A stretch of DNA of 64,000 nucleotides from Balamuthia mandrillaris (Eukaryota > Discosea > Longamoebia > Balamuthiidae): NCBI GenBank assembly GCA_031835245.1, contig JAVKOQ010000208.1, forward strand, positions 28,051 through 92,050, given 5' to 3'. Positions within the stretch are counted from its first letter, which is position 1; each line of letters opens with the position of its first letter. Position numbers and translations under genes: made by a program. Of the stretch, positions 38,622-50,147 are shown in pieces. The notes under the pieces are model-generated. The model saw only the letters and a program-made list of their open reading frames with translations. It made no database searches and was not told where the DNA came from.

Positions 38622-39372
38622 CACGAAAAGAGAAGTCCAAAGAGAGGAGAGGAAAGAGAAGAAGAGGGAAAGGGAGACCAACCAAAATTGTAGAGGGTAG
38701 CAAAGCAGAGATGCACGCAACAGAAGGTGAAAGCATAGCCCAACAGCAGCTTCCACCAGGTGTAGTCCAGGAGTGTGTGGTACAGGTCGCCTTTTAAGCG
38801 TTGCGATTTAAAAAAAATACTTTCTCTTCCAATGATTGAGAGAGAGAACGAGAGAGAGGAGAAGCAGAAGGGGAAGGGGAAGGGGAAACTGGTATACCCA
38901 TGATCAAAGCACCGTACTTGAGTCCATGCCGTCGAACGTTGTACTTGTAAGGCTTTGCCCTGTCAATGAGGCGACACTGCACCCCTTTGCCCCTTTTGCT
39001 TTGTTGTCTTCTCCGCCTTCCTCCCCCAAGCAGTCGCTCACACCAGCCCTTGTTCCTCTTGTTGTGCGACCTATGGATGAGGTCGTGGTGTCCGCCTTGC
39101 TCCGCGGAGGGGCGGTGCGAGAAGGATTGGTAGGGCTTGTGCCGTGAGGAAGAAGCAGGCCTCTTGCGGCGTGCAGGAACATACATCTCCGTGTCGTTCC
39201 CGTTCCCGTTCCCGTTTCCCTCCCCATCCTCATCGTAGTTGTTGTGTCCGTCATCAGCAGCATCCTCCTCCTCTTCTTCTTCTTCACGTCCTTCGTAATT
39301 GTTTTCGGATTCCCCCTCCTCCTCCTCCTCCTCCTCAGTAAAAGAAAGGAGTCTTTGCTTTTCATCTTCCAT
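37142..39372 (-). CDS. Inward-rectifier-type potassium channel (Kir)
   Basis: Seven exons on the minus strand (39372-38898, 38790-38683, 38516-38418, 38339-38247, 38107-37755, 37646-37435, 37337-37142) give 511 aa. Residues 1-130 are acidic then basic low complexity. The slide helix and TM1 follow (RLIDRAKPYKYNV, GDLYHTLLDYTWWKLLLGY). The pore reads FFFSIQTMSTIGYG, with the K+ selectivity motif TIGYG at 226-230 split by an intron. TM2 is IVCIQAFFGILFVAITTG. The cytosolic Kir domain has VFAKISRASRQKRYILFS, CLVIRLANIRKSQL, SPLYGYTPELM and SYTWKEIIWNARFVPV. It should form a K+ channel setting membrane potential. The exon 6 acceptor (37647) is the least certain junction. Confidence 0.87.
38584..38620. 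repeat. (GA)n microsatellite in Kir channel intron 2
   Basis: A GA tract on the plus strand, that is, CT on the sense strand of the minus-strand gene; it sits in the intron between 38517 and 38682. Confidence 0.9.
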
Positions 39373-39592
39373 CTTCGAGAGAGAGAGAGAGAGAGAAAGA
39401 AAGAAAGAAAGCAAGAAAGGATGGCCTCTTCTCTTCTCTTCTCTTTTTTTTAATGAACAAATAATATTTTATTTCTATTCAAACACACAAGAAGAAGAGA
39501 AGAGAAGATGAAGAGGGGCAGAAGAAGAGAAAGAGCTCTTTCTGGAGGAAAGCCCCAAGCGACCGCTTCGCATACACGCACGTGCAATAGGG

Positions 39593-41124
39593 CTAGTTGA
39601 GCCAGAGGTTGAGGGTGCGACCGTGGTAGGCGCGCTTTGCCTCCTGGAACTGGGCCTCCGAGGTGAGCTCCTCCCGCCTCCTCCCCTCGTCGCCCTCGTG
39701 GGGGTCTTCGTAGGTGAGGCTTGGCGGCAAGAACCCGGAGGACGAGGAAGACCGGGGCTCTTTGGCCTTCGCAAAGTCGGCGGCTCGCCGTTGCACCTCC
39801 TCCAAGGACACCTCCGCCGGCAGGTTCAGTATTTGAATGTCCCTCCCGCGGATGAACTTCACGCATGTCACCGCGAACGCTGTTCGAATGGAACAGTGAG
39901 AAGAGAGAAGAGAACGAGGAAGAAGAAGAAGAAGAGAAGAGATAACATACTGGGTTGATCTTTCCAGAACTTTAGGTTTCTTGGGTTGATAAGGTCAACC
40001 TCCTCTTCCATGGGCTCAGAGTAATCCAGCCCGGCCTCGTCGGGGTACTCAGGCTGAGCGGTCTCGCTGTTGCCGGAGGAGGAGCTGAAGCCGTCATCCA
40101 GGAGGGAGGCCAGCTCGTCCTTTTCTTGGTAGAGGACCTTACATGCCGCTTTTGGGTCTCCTGAATATCAGGAAGAGGAATAAGCACAAGCACAAATGAA
40201 GGAGAAGCAGCAAGCAAGAAATACGCTTGAGAAGATGGGCGGTATCCAACAGAGCAAGCCGGTCCTTGGCAGAGTGCACCCCGAGCCGGTTCAATTGCTC
40301 TTCCGTCATGGCCCGGAAGGACTGCCCGGAGACGTTATGCTCCACAGCCCAGTCCATGTAATGACCTAGGTTGCAGTAGGAGAGGAAGAGTGAGAGCTCG
40401 TGGCAGCTCCATCGCTTGGGGTTGGGGTGCTTGGCCTGCTTCAGCACGGTGACGTCCTTTTGGATGGCGATGAAGTGGGTGACCTTGCCGCCCTTCTTGC
40501 CTTTGCTCTGCTTCTTCCTGTGCACCGGCAGCAACACAAAGTTGTTCCAAAAGGGCACCCCATCTTTCCGATAGTTCAACAGCTCCACCTCCTTTTTCGA
40601 GGCCCGGTTGAGTGAGGCAAGCAAGCAAACCAGGAACAAAAAAAAAAACAAAGTTTAAAGCTATTACCAGCTTCTCTCCTTTCCCAATGGCCTCCCGGAT
40701 CTTTCGTACGGTCTCTTTGTTGGAGTGTTTGCCCTGAAGGAAGCGACAGTTCCTGCCGATGATCTCTTCCCTCGGGTACAGCGTCATCCGCTGAAAGTTA
40801 TCGTTGGCGAACACAATGGGGTTATCCGGGAGCTCCACGTCTGTCACCACCTGTTTACATGTAAAGACAAAGATACCTAAGAGAGGGAATACAAAACGGT
40901 GGAAACAACAGCAAAACGGCACAAAAACAAAAGACGGAGAAGGCAAAGATGAAGAAAGCAGAAGAAGAACAACCAACCATTGACTCATAAACATTGGAAA
41001 TGAAAGGATATTCCGCTGTGATCCGCTTCTGCAGCTTCAACAAGTCCTTCTCGCTGATCTGTACGCTGTTGGCTTGGCCGACCTCCAGGTTCGACTTTAT
41101 CTCTTTGGACATCTCCTTCCCCAT
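39593..41124 (-). CDS. LOV photosensor domain plus SAM domain protein
   Basis: Five minus-strand exons (41124-40978, 40850-40668, 40591-40225, 40160-39951, 39879-39593) give 397 aa. Residues about 20-165 are a PAS domain of the LOV class: VVTDVELPDNPIVFANDNF, then GRNCRFLQG with the flavin-adduct cysteine at residue 84, then LLNYRKDGVPFWNNF and THFIAIQKDVT. Residues about 175-240 are a SAM-like helical domain (WSCHELSLFLSYCNLGHYM, GQSFRAMTEEQLNRLGV, DRLALLDTAHLL). The rest is acidic and partly disordered, with conserved-looking FIRGRDIQILNLPAEV. LOV domains bind FMN and react to blue light; SAM domains mediate partner binding. No enzymatic output domain is present, so the signal is probably passed by protein interaction. 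All LOV core residues I can check are intact. Confidence 0.85.
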
Positions 41125-41312
41125 TTTTTTTTTCTTCTGCTGAAGCTTTCCGCGCGCCGCCCCCTTGCTTTCGCTTCACCACCTGCCTACGGGTCCCCAG
41201 CAGCGAGTGTTTGCTGGCAAACTTTTTTTTAAAAAAGAAAAGAAAAGTGGGTAGGCTTTGCTGCGATTTTGTCTTTCTTGTCCCACCAGAAGAGAGAGAA
41301 TTGAGAGAGAGT

Positions 41313-41345
<33 letters not shown>

Positions 41346-42335
41346 AAAGAGAGAAAGAGAGAGACGACCGCTCCCAGCAGGACACCCCCCAATGCTGCGC
41401 GGCTAGTGCCATCCAAGTCGCAACATGGTGTAATCGTTGCGTTTGTTCTCCATATTCGAGCATCGGAACGGAAATTGGGAAGAAAATCCGCTTACATTTA
41501 GTATATCATGTCGTCATGGATAGAATCGTAAATAAAAAAAAAAACCCCCCCATACACGGGCCGCGAGTTCGACTCCAATGGAGAGAGCCTGTTTGTGGTC
41601 GATGCGGCCAGCATAGTCCAAAGGAAATGCGGTGTGGTCGATGCAAGCTTGGCCTTGGGCTTGGCCTCACCCCGAGAGCCCGAGACGACTCTAACGGGTC
41701 GATGGAATGAAATAAATACGGTTGAATCCAAAAACAAACTAAGAGACTCGAGTCATATATCCGGTAAGGTAAGTGAATCAATCTCCGAAAGCCTCTCTCT
41801 TGAAACCACAATACAGAGGGAAAAGAGGTCATCCAAAATAGCTGTGCTACATGGGAAGATCGAGGTCTTCTCGCTTCGTCAACGGCCGAAACCGGAGATA
41901 AAAGCGCTTGCCGACGTCTTTCTTTACTTCTTGCTGTTGCTGGGAAGCGAAATCATCACGATGTTCGGCCATCCATCAAAACGAGAAAAAAAAAACCGAA
42001 ACAGAAAAAGCCAAACCCGCGAGGCAACCTTTACAAACAATAAAGAAATTGGGTTCATGCAACAAGATTCGGCTTGGTCCCCCATCTCCTTCGGTCTGTC
42101 CAAACAGATCACAGAGTTATACCGTGGACAGAAAAATATCCTCTCCCAAAGTTTCTGAATTTCAAAAAAACCCCAAATGAAATTATTGATAGCACGAAAA
42201 TTTCATCATAACAGCAAAAAAAAAAAATCAATACAGAAAATCTCAGGTCAAAACAAAATAAAATAAAAAAAAAAAGTTAATTTTAGAGAGAAACAGAAAA
42301 GCAAAGGAAAGCTTGTTAAAAAAGGCCGGAAGGAT

Positions 42336-42377
<42 letters not shown>

Positions 42378-42453
42378 CGAGCAACCTTTTTTTTTTTTCA
42401 ACCCTCTTTCTTTCAAATTATATAAATACCTAATCTCAATTGAACGCGAATAA
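41125..42453. other. Divergent intergenic region, one unassigned ORF
   Basis: This 1.3-kb stretch separates the LOV-SAM gene (minus) from the RFX gene (plus). It holds GA tracts at about 41310-41360 and 42340-42373. A 187-aa plus frame (41595-42158) has no recognised domain and modest coding character; I leave it unassigned. The rest is A-rich. Confidence 0.4.
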
Positions 42454-42639
42454 ATGGCCTTGCATTTTGGCTCCCGGTTGGGCTCTCCGGTACCCCCGCC
42501 CTACCGTCGCTCCTCGTCCTTCGGGGAGGAGGCCTGGCCTACCGCTGGCATGGAGTTCTCCCACGTTTTCCTGGTGAGCAAGGAGGAGGCTGTACCCAAA
42601 ATAATTGGATGGTTCGTCCTCTCTCTCAACCTTTGTTTC

Positions 42640-42685
<46 letters not shown>

Positions 42686-44257
42686 TCTTCTTTCCCTTTG
42701 GCGAGTCCTCTTTTGTGTATTATTTTTTTTTCCGTTTTATAGCTACCCATTTTTTTATTAAATACATCTATCGGTTTGTTGCACGAAAAAAATAAAAACA
42801 GGCTGCATGACCACTTTGAACTCAAAGAGGGCAAATCTATGGCCAAAGGCGACCTCTACAGACTCTATCAGCAAATGTGCGGCCAACAACAGATGGAACT
42901 AACAACGCCGGCCGCTTTTGGCAAAATAGTAAGGATGGCCTTTCCCAGCCTCCGCTGCACCCGAAAACAACTAGTTCACCACTACAAAGACTTCCAAGTC
43001 AAACCCACCTCCTCGCTGAACGTTGTTTCCTCCCCCTCTCCTGGCCAATTTCTCTCTTCGGCCTCCTCCTCCCTTTTCGACCCGTCGAACTCCTCCTCTG
43101 CTCCCTCCTCGCCTTTGGTCTGTTCCTCCGCCGGTCATTCTCCCTCCTCCACTCGAAAACATCAGCCGCAACAGCAACAGCAACAACCACCGCAACAAGT
43201 AATGCCCTTGTCGCGACAGCAAATAGAGTCCATGTACATGTCATCGTTCAATGCCTACAGCGGCAGCGGTGGAGGAGCCATGCAGGAGGACTATCCTCCT
43301 CCTTCTTCTGACCGCGCGCACCAGCAGCATAGCGCCCCCACGAACCCTTCCTCTCCTCCTAACTCTCCTCTCGAATTCACCATGACGGAGCCCTTTGAGG
43401 CACGTTACACCAACTCCCCGCCCGCTTCAGAACTTTCCTCTCCTGGCGGACAACAACACGTACACACGCCTCCTTTTGGGTCCCCCTCCTCGCCGTTCCA
43501 CTCCCCTTCCTCCCTTTCTTTCCTCAGCCATTCCTCCTATTACGAACCTCATCACCACCATCACAACGGAGATACCTCTCCAGCTCAGCCCAGTTTTGGC
43601 AGCAACTTCCAGTTCCATGCAATGCCCAGCAGCAGCTATGCTTTTGTTCGCTTTCACCCATATCCGACTGCTTCCTCTGGCGAGCAACATCAGCAACACA
43701 CCTGCAATGACCTTCATTGTATCTACGAACACTCGAACCACAACAACAACACCAACAACCACCTCTATAACCAACAGCATCAGAACCAGCAACAGCAACA
43801 GCAACAGCACCACTCTGTCATGTCTGACCACTTTGCCAGGCGACGGGCAATCTCCGCTCCCGCTCATCCCATTCGAGCTCACTCCCATCCGGATCTTCCT
43901 ATTGTCCGCACACCCAGGAGGTCTTCTCAACCTCCTCCCGTTCAACCCGGCGGCACTTTCCAAGGCCCACCGTCTCCCTCATCCTCCCTCATCACAATAC
44001 ATTCCAACAACCTTTCTTCTGCGGCCACCCGTTCTTCCGCTGGAGATGGCGGCGTTCCGCTCACAAACGGTTCTTACCTCTACCATCACATGGCCAGTCC
44101 TCCTCATGAGGTTTCTTCTTCCTCCTCGCGGTCCTTCATCATCGGTCAACACAAGCTGGATGATCCTCCTACCTTTGATTCCCTTTCTCTCCACAGCCGT
44201 GACGGCAGCAACAACAACGGCGTCACCTATCAGAGCTTTGAGGAGCACCTCCAGTAG
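42454..44257 (+). CDS. RFX-type DNA-binding transcription factor
   Basis: Two exons (42454-42611 and 42802-44257) give 537 aa. Residues about 48-125 are an RFX winged-helix domain: WLHDHFELKEGKSMAKGDLY, LYQQMCGQQQMELTTPAAF, GKIVRMAFPSLRC, HHYKDFQVKP. The usual second basic element (RRLGTRG in animals) is reduced to TRKQLVHHYKDF, so contact with X-box DNA may differ. The intron splits the domain's first Trp codon. The remaining 400 residues are low complexity, rich in Ser, Pro, Gln, His and Asn, typical of an activation region. RFX factors control gene sets in animals, fungi and amoebae. There is no dimerisation domain of the animal type. The intron holds a CT tract. Confidence 0.78.
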
Positions 44258-44801
44258 GTTTCTTGTGCTTGCAAGGTACCGTTGTTTCTCCCTGTTCTCT
44301 TTTCTCTCCGCGGTTCTCTCTCTCTCCTCTCCTCCTTCTCCTCCTGCTTCTCCTTTCTCCTTTCTCCTTCTCTCCCTTTCCTCTCACTCTCTCCCACTCC
44401 AACCGAGAGGCAAGAACCAGCAGCTGACATTTATATTCCATCGTTTATTTTTTTAAAAAAATAGGGTGTTTAAAAAAAGAGCACTGTTACAAACAAAATA
44501 CCACTCTAGTATTTTGTTTTTTTTTTCCGCCTTTTTTTTTTTGGGGGTTCTTTACAAAACCGGTGTAAGTAAGTTGGTACTAAAGTTTAAGACAAAAAAA
44601 AAAACAAGCCTAAGCGGTCGTGGTGAAAAAATTAGTGGAAGAATCCTCCTCCTCCTTTTGCTCACCACTAACCAACAAAAACAACAACAACATAAGACAT
44701 ACATAAACAAAAAAAAAAGGTGCAAAAGGTACAGAACAAACAAAAAAAGGCGGGCGGGCAAGTGGGGAAGTCTCTCTCTCTCTCTCTCTACTGGTGTTGC
44801 T
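44258..44801. other. Convergent 3' region of RFX and RWP-RK genes
   Basis: This holds the two genes' 3' ends: C/T-rich near 44280-44400, then A- and T-rich. No gene was seen. Confidence 0.5.
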
Positions 44802-45497
44802 TCAGATTCGGATGATGACCGGCTCCAGCTTCTTCTCCCGTTGGCGCATGAGGTAGGCCAACCGCTCCTCCACCTCTGGGGGGACCTTGCTTCCAGGGGG
44901 CACGTTGTAGAGGAGGGTGGTGATCTCCTTGTCCAGCTTGGCCACTATCCGCCAGGGCCACTTGCGCGCTCGCGCTGCCTCTCTCCACCGCTTGCTCAGG
45001 GTGGAGGAGGGGATGCCCAGCGTTTTGGCGGCTTGGGCCTGTGGCATGGTCATGTAGGGAGTAATGTCCACGTAGGTCTTGCCGTCGGGGGCTTGTTGCT
45101 TCCTTGTTGTGGGCACAATGGAGAGAGAACCGGAGGAGGAGGAAGAAGAAGGAGAAGACGGAGCGCCGTTTGTGTTGAGAGTAGCAGGTTGTGAGCCGTT
45201 GGCGGAGGAGAAGGCCTCGTAGGAGGTTGAGTAGCCCGGGGCGGAGGAAGGCGAATGGCAGGCGTAGCCCTCAGACGAAGGCACTCGGTTGCTCTCCGTG
45301 ACGAAGGAGCCGGTCTCCTCGGGTCTGTGTTGTTGATGTTGGTGCGGGTGCTGGTCCACCCAGGGGAGGTGCAGCGACTCCACGAACCGATGCTGCTCCT
45401 CCTTCTCAAAGTGCGGGGCAATGACCTTGTTGGAAGAGCCACTCTGGCTGCAGTCCATGTTGCCCACCATATCCTCGCTGTTCAGCAGCTGCATCAT
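44802..45497 (-). CDS. RWP-RK domain transcription factor
   Basis: A single minus-strand exon gives 231 aa from the ATG at 45497. The frame stays open to 45635, but the upstream part has no conserved look. Residues 1-140 are low complexity (Ser, His, Gln). Residues about 145-194 form an RWP-RK domain: DITPYMTMPQAQAAKTLGI, then SSTLSKRWREAARARKWPWR, with the signature RWPYR-like core as KWPWR at 179-183. A helical tail follows (PPEVEERLAYLMRQREKKL). RWP-RK proteins regulate nitrogen response and gamete genes in plants and algae and occur in social amoebae. The target genes here are unknown. It is convergent with the RFX gene. Confidence 0.82.
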   Translation of the reverse strand: MMQLLNSEDMVGNMDCSQSGSSNKVIAPHFEKEEQHRFVESLHLPWVDQHPHQHQQHRPEETGSFVTESNRVPSSEGYACHSPSSAPGYSTSYEAFSSANGSQPATLNTNGAPSSPSSSSSSGSLSIVPTTRKQQAPDGKTYVDITPYMTMPQAQAAKTLGIPSSTLSKRWREAARARKWPWRIVAKLDKEITTLLYNVPPGSKVPPEVEERLAYLMRQREKKLEPVIIRI

Positions 45498-46930
45498 TCT
45501 TCTCTTCTTGCTTGCCTGGTAACGTGTTTGAATGCACCAACGATTCTGTTTATTTTTGAACTGTTTTTCTCCCCTCCTGGTGTTGTGTGGTAGTTGTAGT
45601 AGGAGTGAAGCAGCAAAGGAGGAGAAGAAGCCCAAAGCTTATTGTTTTTTGGGTTGTTTGTGGTGTTAGTTGTTAACGTTGGTGTTTTTGGTTTCGAATG
45701 GAAGAATAAAATCCGTTGAGATTTTTTTTCTATCTTCCTTTTTATAGCCCTCCGCGGATGTGCTCCTTGTTATTCGACCCCTCTTGTCCGTTGGTGGTGA
45801 ATGCGTGCGTGCGCTTGTCTCCGCTCCTCTCCTCTGCTCCCCCCCCTTTGTCCCCTATATGTTTAAGCGGGAGAAAAACGGCGAGCAAGCGGCGGGAAAT
45901 CCCCAGGAGAAAAGCCCACAAAAAAGGAGTTAAAGCGTTACAGGTGACCCACCTGCCAGGCGTGTCACCCCGCAATATAGCTCCATTCGTTATCTTTCCT
46001 TCTCCCCGTCATTCCTGTCAACCCTGTGTGTGGGCAGGGAGGCAGGCGGAGCTAAGGGAGCCCGTCCAAAGCCATGGCGGCCGCTCCCATAGATGGAAAA
46101 AGCCAGGAAAAGCGGCATCCATTTCTGGCCGAGCTCCAGCCGTTTCCCCGTGGATTCTCCCCGTTACCCGCATATTCTCCGCCAACAAACCTGCCGTTTG
46201 GCAGCGGAAATCCAACCGAAAGGGCGGCCCCATTTGGAAGGCAATTCATTTGAGGGGGAAGGAGATAAGGAAAAAAAGGAGAGAAAAGCGGAGGCAGAGA
46301 TAGAGTGGCCGCGCAGGTGTTTCGGTCGTTGTTGTGTGTCAGGGAAGGGAGAGAGAGAGTTCGTGGGCCATCTTGAGAGAGAGAAAAAAATACACAACAA
46401 CATATTGGTTGTATTGGTTTGACGTTGTTGGAAGGAGGTCTTTATTTGTTAGGAGAGAGAATTACTGGGTCACGGACAAGATGGTGCTGACCCTTTATTC
46501 CTCCATCACCAGCGCGCCGTGCTGAAGTTAAGAGCGCAAAGAGCAACGCCAACCAAGCAGCTTGCCTTCCTCTTCACTCTGCACCCTGCGCCTCCCTCAC
46601 AACCCTGGACCTCCCGTCACAGCAGAGATGAGACTAGAATGCATGCGCTGCCCATCCTCAGTTCCTCCAATTGGACTGCCGCTTCTTCATTCGTGGTTTG
46701 CGCTTGGGTTTGAGCCCCGCCACGACTTCTCTCTCCCACTGCGCAGGACGGAGGCAAAGGGTCGACGCTCGTCGACGTCCGCTCGAACCGGCAATGTTGA
46801 CCCCTCAAAAGGTGTCGTTTCGGGCAAATAGCTGAACCAACCTTGGTTGCATGTACGTATGCGTGCCGCCTTTGGCCCTCTGTTTTTTCGCCGCAAAATA
46901 AAAGCTGCTCTTCTTTGAGCAGGAGGAAGG
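45498..46930. other. Intergenic region, no gene recognised
   Basis: About 1.4 kb carries the promoter of the RWP-RK gene on its left and of the CH-CH gene on its right. Open frames (for example 45716-46303 plus) have no domain and no start context I trust. The middle (46000-46250) is GC-rich. Confidence 0.45.
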
Positions 46931-47034
46931 ATGGCCAATACTCTCATCATCAAGGCGCAACAAGGAGCGCAAGCAGAGAGACAAGCCAAGGTAGACTTCT
47001 GTTGTCTCTCTCCCCCCTACTCTCCCTCCTACTC

Positions 47035-47078
<44 letters not shown>

Positions 47079-49541
47079 TCCCCGTCTCTCCCTTCAAAAA
47101 AAAAAGTAAGAACTAACAAACAACGGTAACAGGCTTTTATGGGATGGGCAAACTTTCATCTGCAAGGACGCGGGCTTCACATACGCAACTTGGTGGAGGA
47201 CATGAAGGACGGTCTGCTGCTCATCGCACTGGTGGAGGTTGTGACCGGACGCGCCATCCCCCCCGAGGAATACATCACCAGACCGACCCTCGAGATCCAG
47301 CGCATCAACAACGTGAACGTTGCTCTCAAGAAGCTTCGTCAGCAGGGGCTCACCGTCACGGCCAGCGCTGAAGACGTCACCAAAGGTCGAGTCGGCTCTC
47401 TTCTTGGACTTCTCTGGACGGTCATCACCAAGTATGAACTCGGCAATGCATCCCAACAACAGCCAACCAACGGTTCTTCCTCTGTTTCTTCACGCAACAA
47501 GCAAACAACAAGCCGTCAAGGACACAACAACGAGATCCTGGAGTGGGTATCTTCTCGTGTAGCGTCGTACGAACCGCGCTTTATCGCACGCAACTCCATC
47601 CAACTCTACTTCCCTGACAGCTTTAGAGACGGCAAAGTGTTGGCCTGTCTCGTTCATTCGGCTTGTTCTGATGCATTCAACATTGACGAACTTGTTCGGG
47701 TACCTATCATGCTTCTTCTTTTTACCTGTTGAAAACATGGGTTAAAGTTTATTCTTTTGTTTTTCCTGTGCTTCTTCTGGCTTCTTTTCTTCTGTTGGTG
47801 AAGGAACGACCGGATAGAATGATCGAACGTGCTCTAAACATTGCGGAGAAAGAGTTAGGAGTGCCGCCTATAATAGAGCCAGAAGATGTTATTGGCGTCA
47901 ACAAAACGGAGGAGCAGTGCTTATTGACTTATCTCGCTGTCTTTCGCGCGATAGCACTTCAGCGAAACAAAACCCAAACGACGTTCCAACGAAACCCGTC
48001 CGGCAGAGTAAAGAGAAAGGATTCACAGCAAGCGAGCGAAAACAATGGCGAGGACAAGGACGCTGCTTACTGGAAACGGAAGTACATGGAGGAAAGAGAG
48101 ATAAGGCGTCGTTTAGAAGAACAATTGGCGGCAATGAAGACCAACAGCAAAGGGAAGAGCAAAGGGGCAGAGGAGGGTTTAGCCCTCGAGATAGAACTTA
48201 GCGCAGATGAGGATAAACAGCGTTTGGAGAGCAAGATAGAGCAACTTATCTTAGAACTGGAGTTAGACTTGGAACCACAAACCCTAAAAGCCATTCGAAG
48301 GAGAGACGAACGCTCCGCCGAGCAAAAGTTGGACCAACTTCTTCTCGCTCTGAAAGAGCAGAAAGCTACCAAGAGCGTTTCGTTAGCTTCTCACCAACCG
48401 CAAGTTCAACGTCTCAAGGAGCTACAACTGGAGCTCGAGCTGCAATCCAAACAAAATGCAGAATTACGGGAGAAGATGGAGGAAGTCACGCAGGAGTTGA
48501 GAAGCGAAATGTTGGAGAGAATTCGGTTGGAGGTCGCTTTGGAGGAGGAGGAAGCCAAGAACGAGAAACGGATTGAACCTGCTTTGATGGCAACAAAGAG
48601 AGATTCTACCAAATCCAATAACACGCACGCTACCATCCCTCTGGTATTTTTTTTTTGTTATTCTTCTTCTGCTTTCTTCATTTAACCTGCGTTTCATTCG
48701 ATACAGGTGGTGAAGCTGCAATTGGACATTGAAAAGCTGATAAGAGAACTGTACTGGCGAGATGGAGCATCGTTAGTGCATATCTTTGGGAGCTTCGAGC
48801 AGCAGCACGAGGAGAACCAAAACTTCGTGGACGCTGTAGGCGAGCTAACCTCTCACGTGGCGTCTGCCGTTGAAGACATATGTGCCGGGTACAGCTCCCA
48901 AAAACCTGCTGAAGAGATATTACAAGCTGTTCAAACTCTTCGTGACTTTCGGTACCTCCCTTTTCTTCTTTTGTGTTCTTCTTACTCTCCTCCTTCCTTC
49001 TTCTTCTTCGACTCCATATTACTCACAATCCAAAACTGCAAACAAAAGAGGTGCATTGAAGAAAGAGAAGAACAGGTTCGTCTCGGCTTGCAACGCCTAC
49101 GGCAAACAGGTCGAAAGCAAGAGCCAGCTGGAGAAACGACTGCGGCTCTTCCGCGACAAGCTCGTTCTCATCGCGCGGGATAAAGAGGCCTGCGTCCCCT
49201 CCAACCGCGCCCTCTGCGAGGACATCAAATCCATCAAAGTCCTCCTGCAACAGGACGACCAAAAGAGGGAGGAGCTGAGCGGCTATGCGGAAACCAGAGT
49301 GTCGGCCAAGAACAACGTCCAGGTTCGCATCAACGAGCTGAGGGCGTTCATCGACCATCACAAGTCGAGCGAGCAGAAGAGATTGTACGGTTTGGTGCAA
49401 CACCTGAAGAGCGCCGACAACAAGCTAGCTACGTGGCTGCAGAAAGGGGAGAGCGTGCCGCTGACTTCCATTTACGTTCCTTCTTTGAAGGAAGAGAAAA
49501 GCCCTCATCCACAACAGCTCAGAGCGAGCAAAAGAAAGTGA
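46931..49541 (+). CDS. Tandem calponin-homology, coiled-coil actin-binding protein
   Basis: Five exons (46931-46990, 47133-47699, 47804-48643, 48707-48951, 49049-49541) give 734 aa. Residues about 18-125 are a first CH domain (FMGWANFHLQGRGLHI, VEDMKDGLLLIALVEVVTG, INNVNVALKKLRQQG, GLLWTVITKY). Residues about 148-255 are a second (EILEWVSSRVA, FRDGKVLACLVHSAC, IERALNIAEKELGVPPIIEPED). This is the actin-binding pair of the alpha-actinin/cortexillin type. Residues about 300-490 are a long, Glu/Arg/Leu-rich coiled coil. The rest is helical, with no spectrin repeats or EF hands visible, which favours a cortexillin-like or fimbrin-unrelated bundler over true alpha-actinin. Intron 1 holds a CT tract. 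Confidence 0.82.
47031..47080. repeat. (CT)n microsatellite in the CH-CH intron 1
   Basis: A CT tract on the sense strand inside the intron 46991-47132. Confidence 0.9.
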
Positions 49542-49598
49542 AAACGGCAGGTGATGTGAATTACAAAGAAACTTGCGTTAGTTTTTCTTAAAAAATGT

Positions 49599-50102
49599 TT
49601 AGTACCCCTTGTGCTTGAAGTTCAGCATCAGCAAGTAACGCATTTTGATTTGGGAGGTGTCGTAGACGATGTATTCGTTGTGAGAGCAGCTGGAACGAAT
49701 GCCCGTGTGGATGGGTTCTCCTTTTGGAACTTGCACTCCATCCCTTTTTTGTTGTTGAAAATCAGAAGATGGCACACAAATACGAGAAAAGAGCGACGAG
49801 AGAAGAAAGTCATACCAAACGACAGTCTTGGCGGGATTGGGAGCGGTGGCGCCTAAAGCTTTAGTGGAATGGGTGCCAGGAGAAGGCTTCTCCATGTATT
49901 GGTCGTTAAGAAGTTCGTTCATAGCGCCCAACGCCACTTCATTCAACAACATTATACCCTTTTTTGGCAAAAACAAAGTCAGCCTCTCATTAAGTTTAGA
50001 GGTTAAAGAGTGAGAGGCTTGAGCACCAATGGAGCTGAAGACGAAGTGCGGCAGTAGGAAGCAGACTTCGATATGATATCGGCGAAATAGACTATCATCA
50101 GT

Positions 50103-50147
<45 letters not shown>

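Noticed and set aside
41555-41585. GAGTTCGACTCC resembling a tRNA T-loop or B box
   Set aside because: No matching A box, acceptor stem or anticodon arm upstream; the preceding bases are A and C homopolymers.
44421-44790. A- and T-homopolymer runs as possible retroelement tails
   Set aside because: Runs of this length occur in most spacers of the window, and no element body or target-site duplication is seen.
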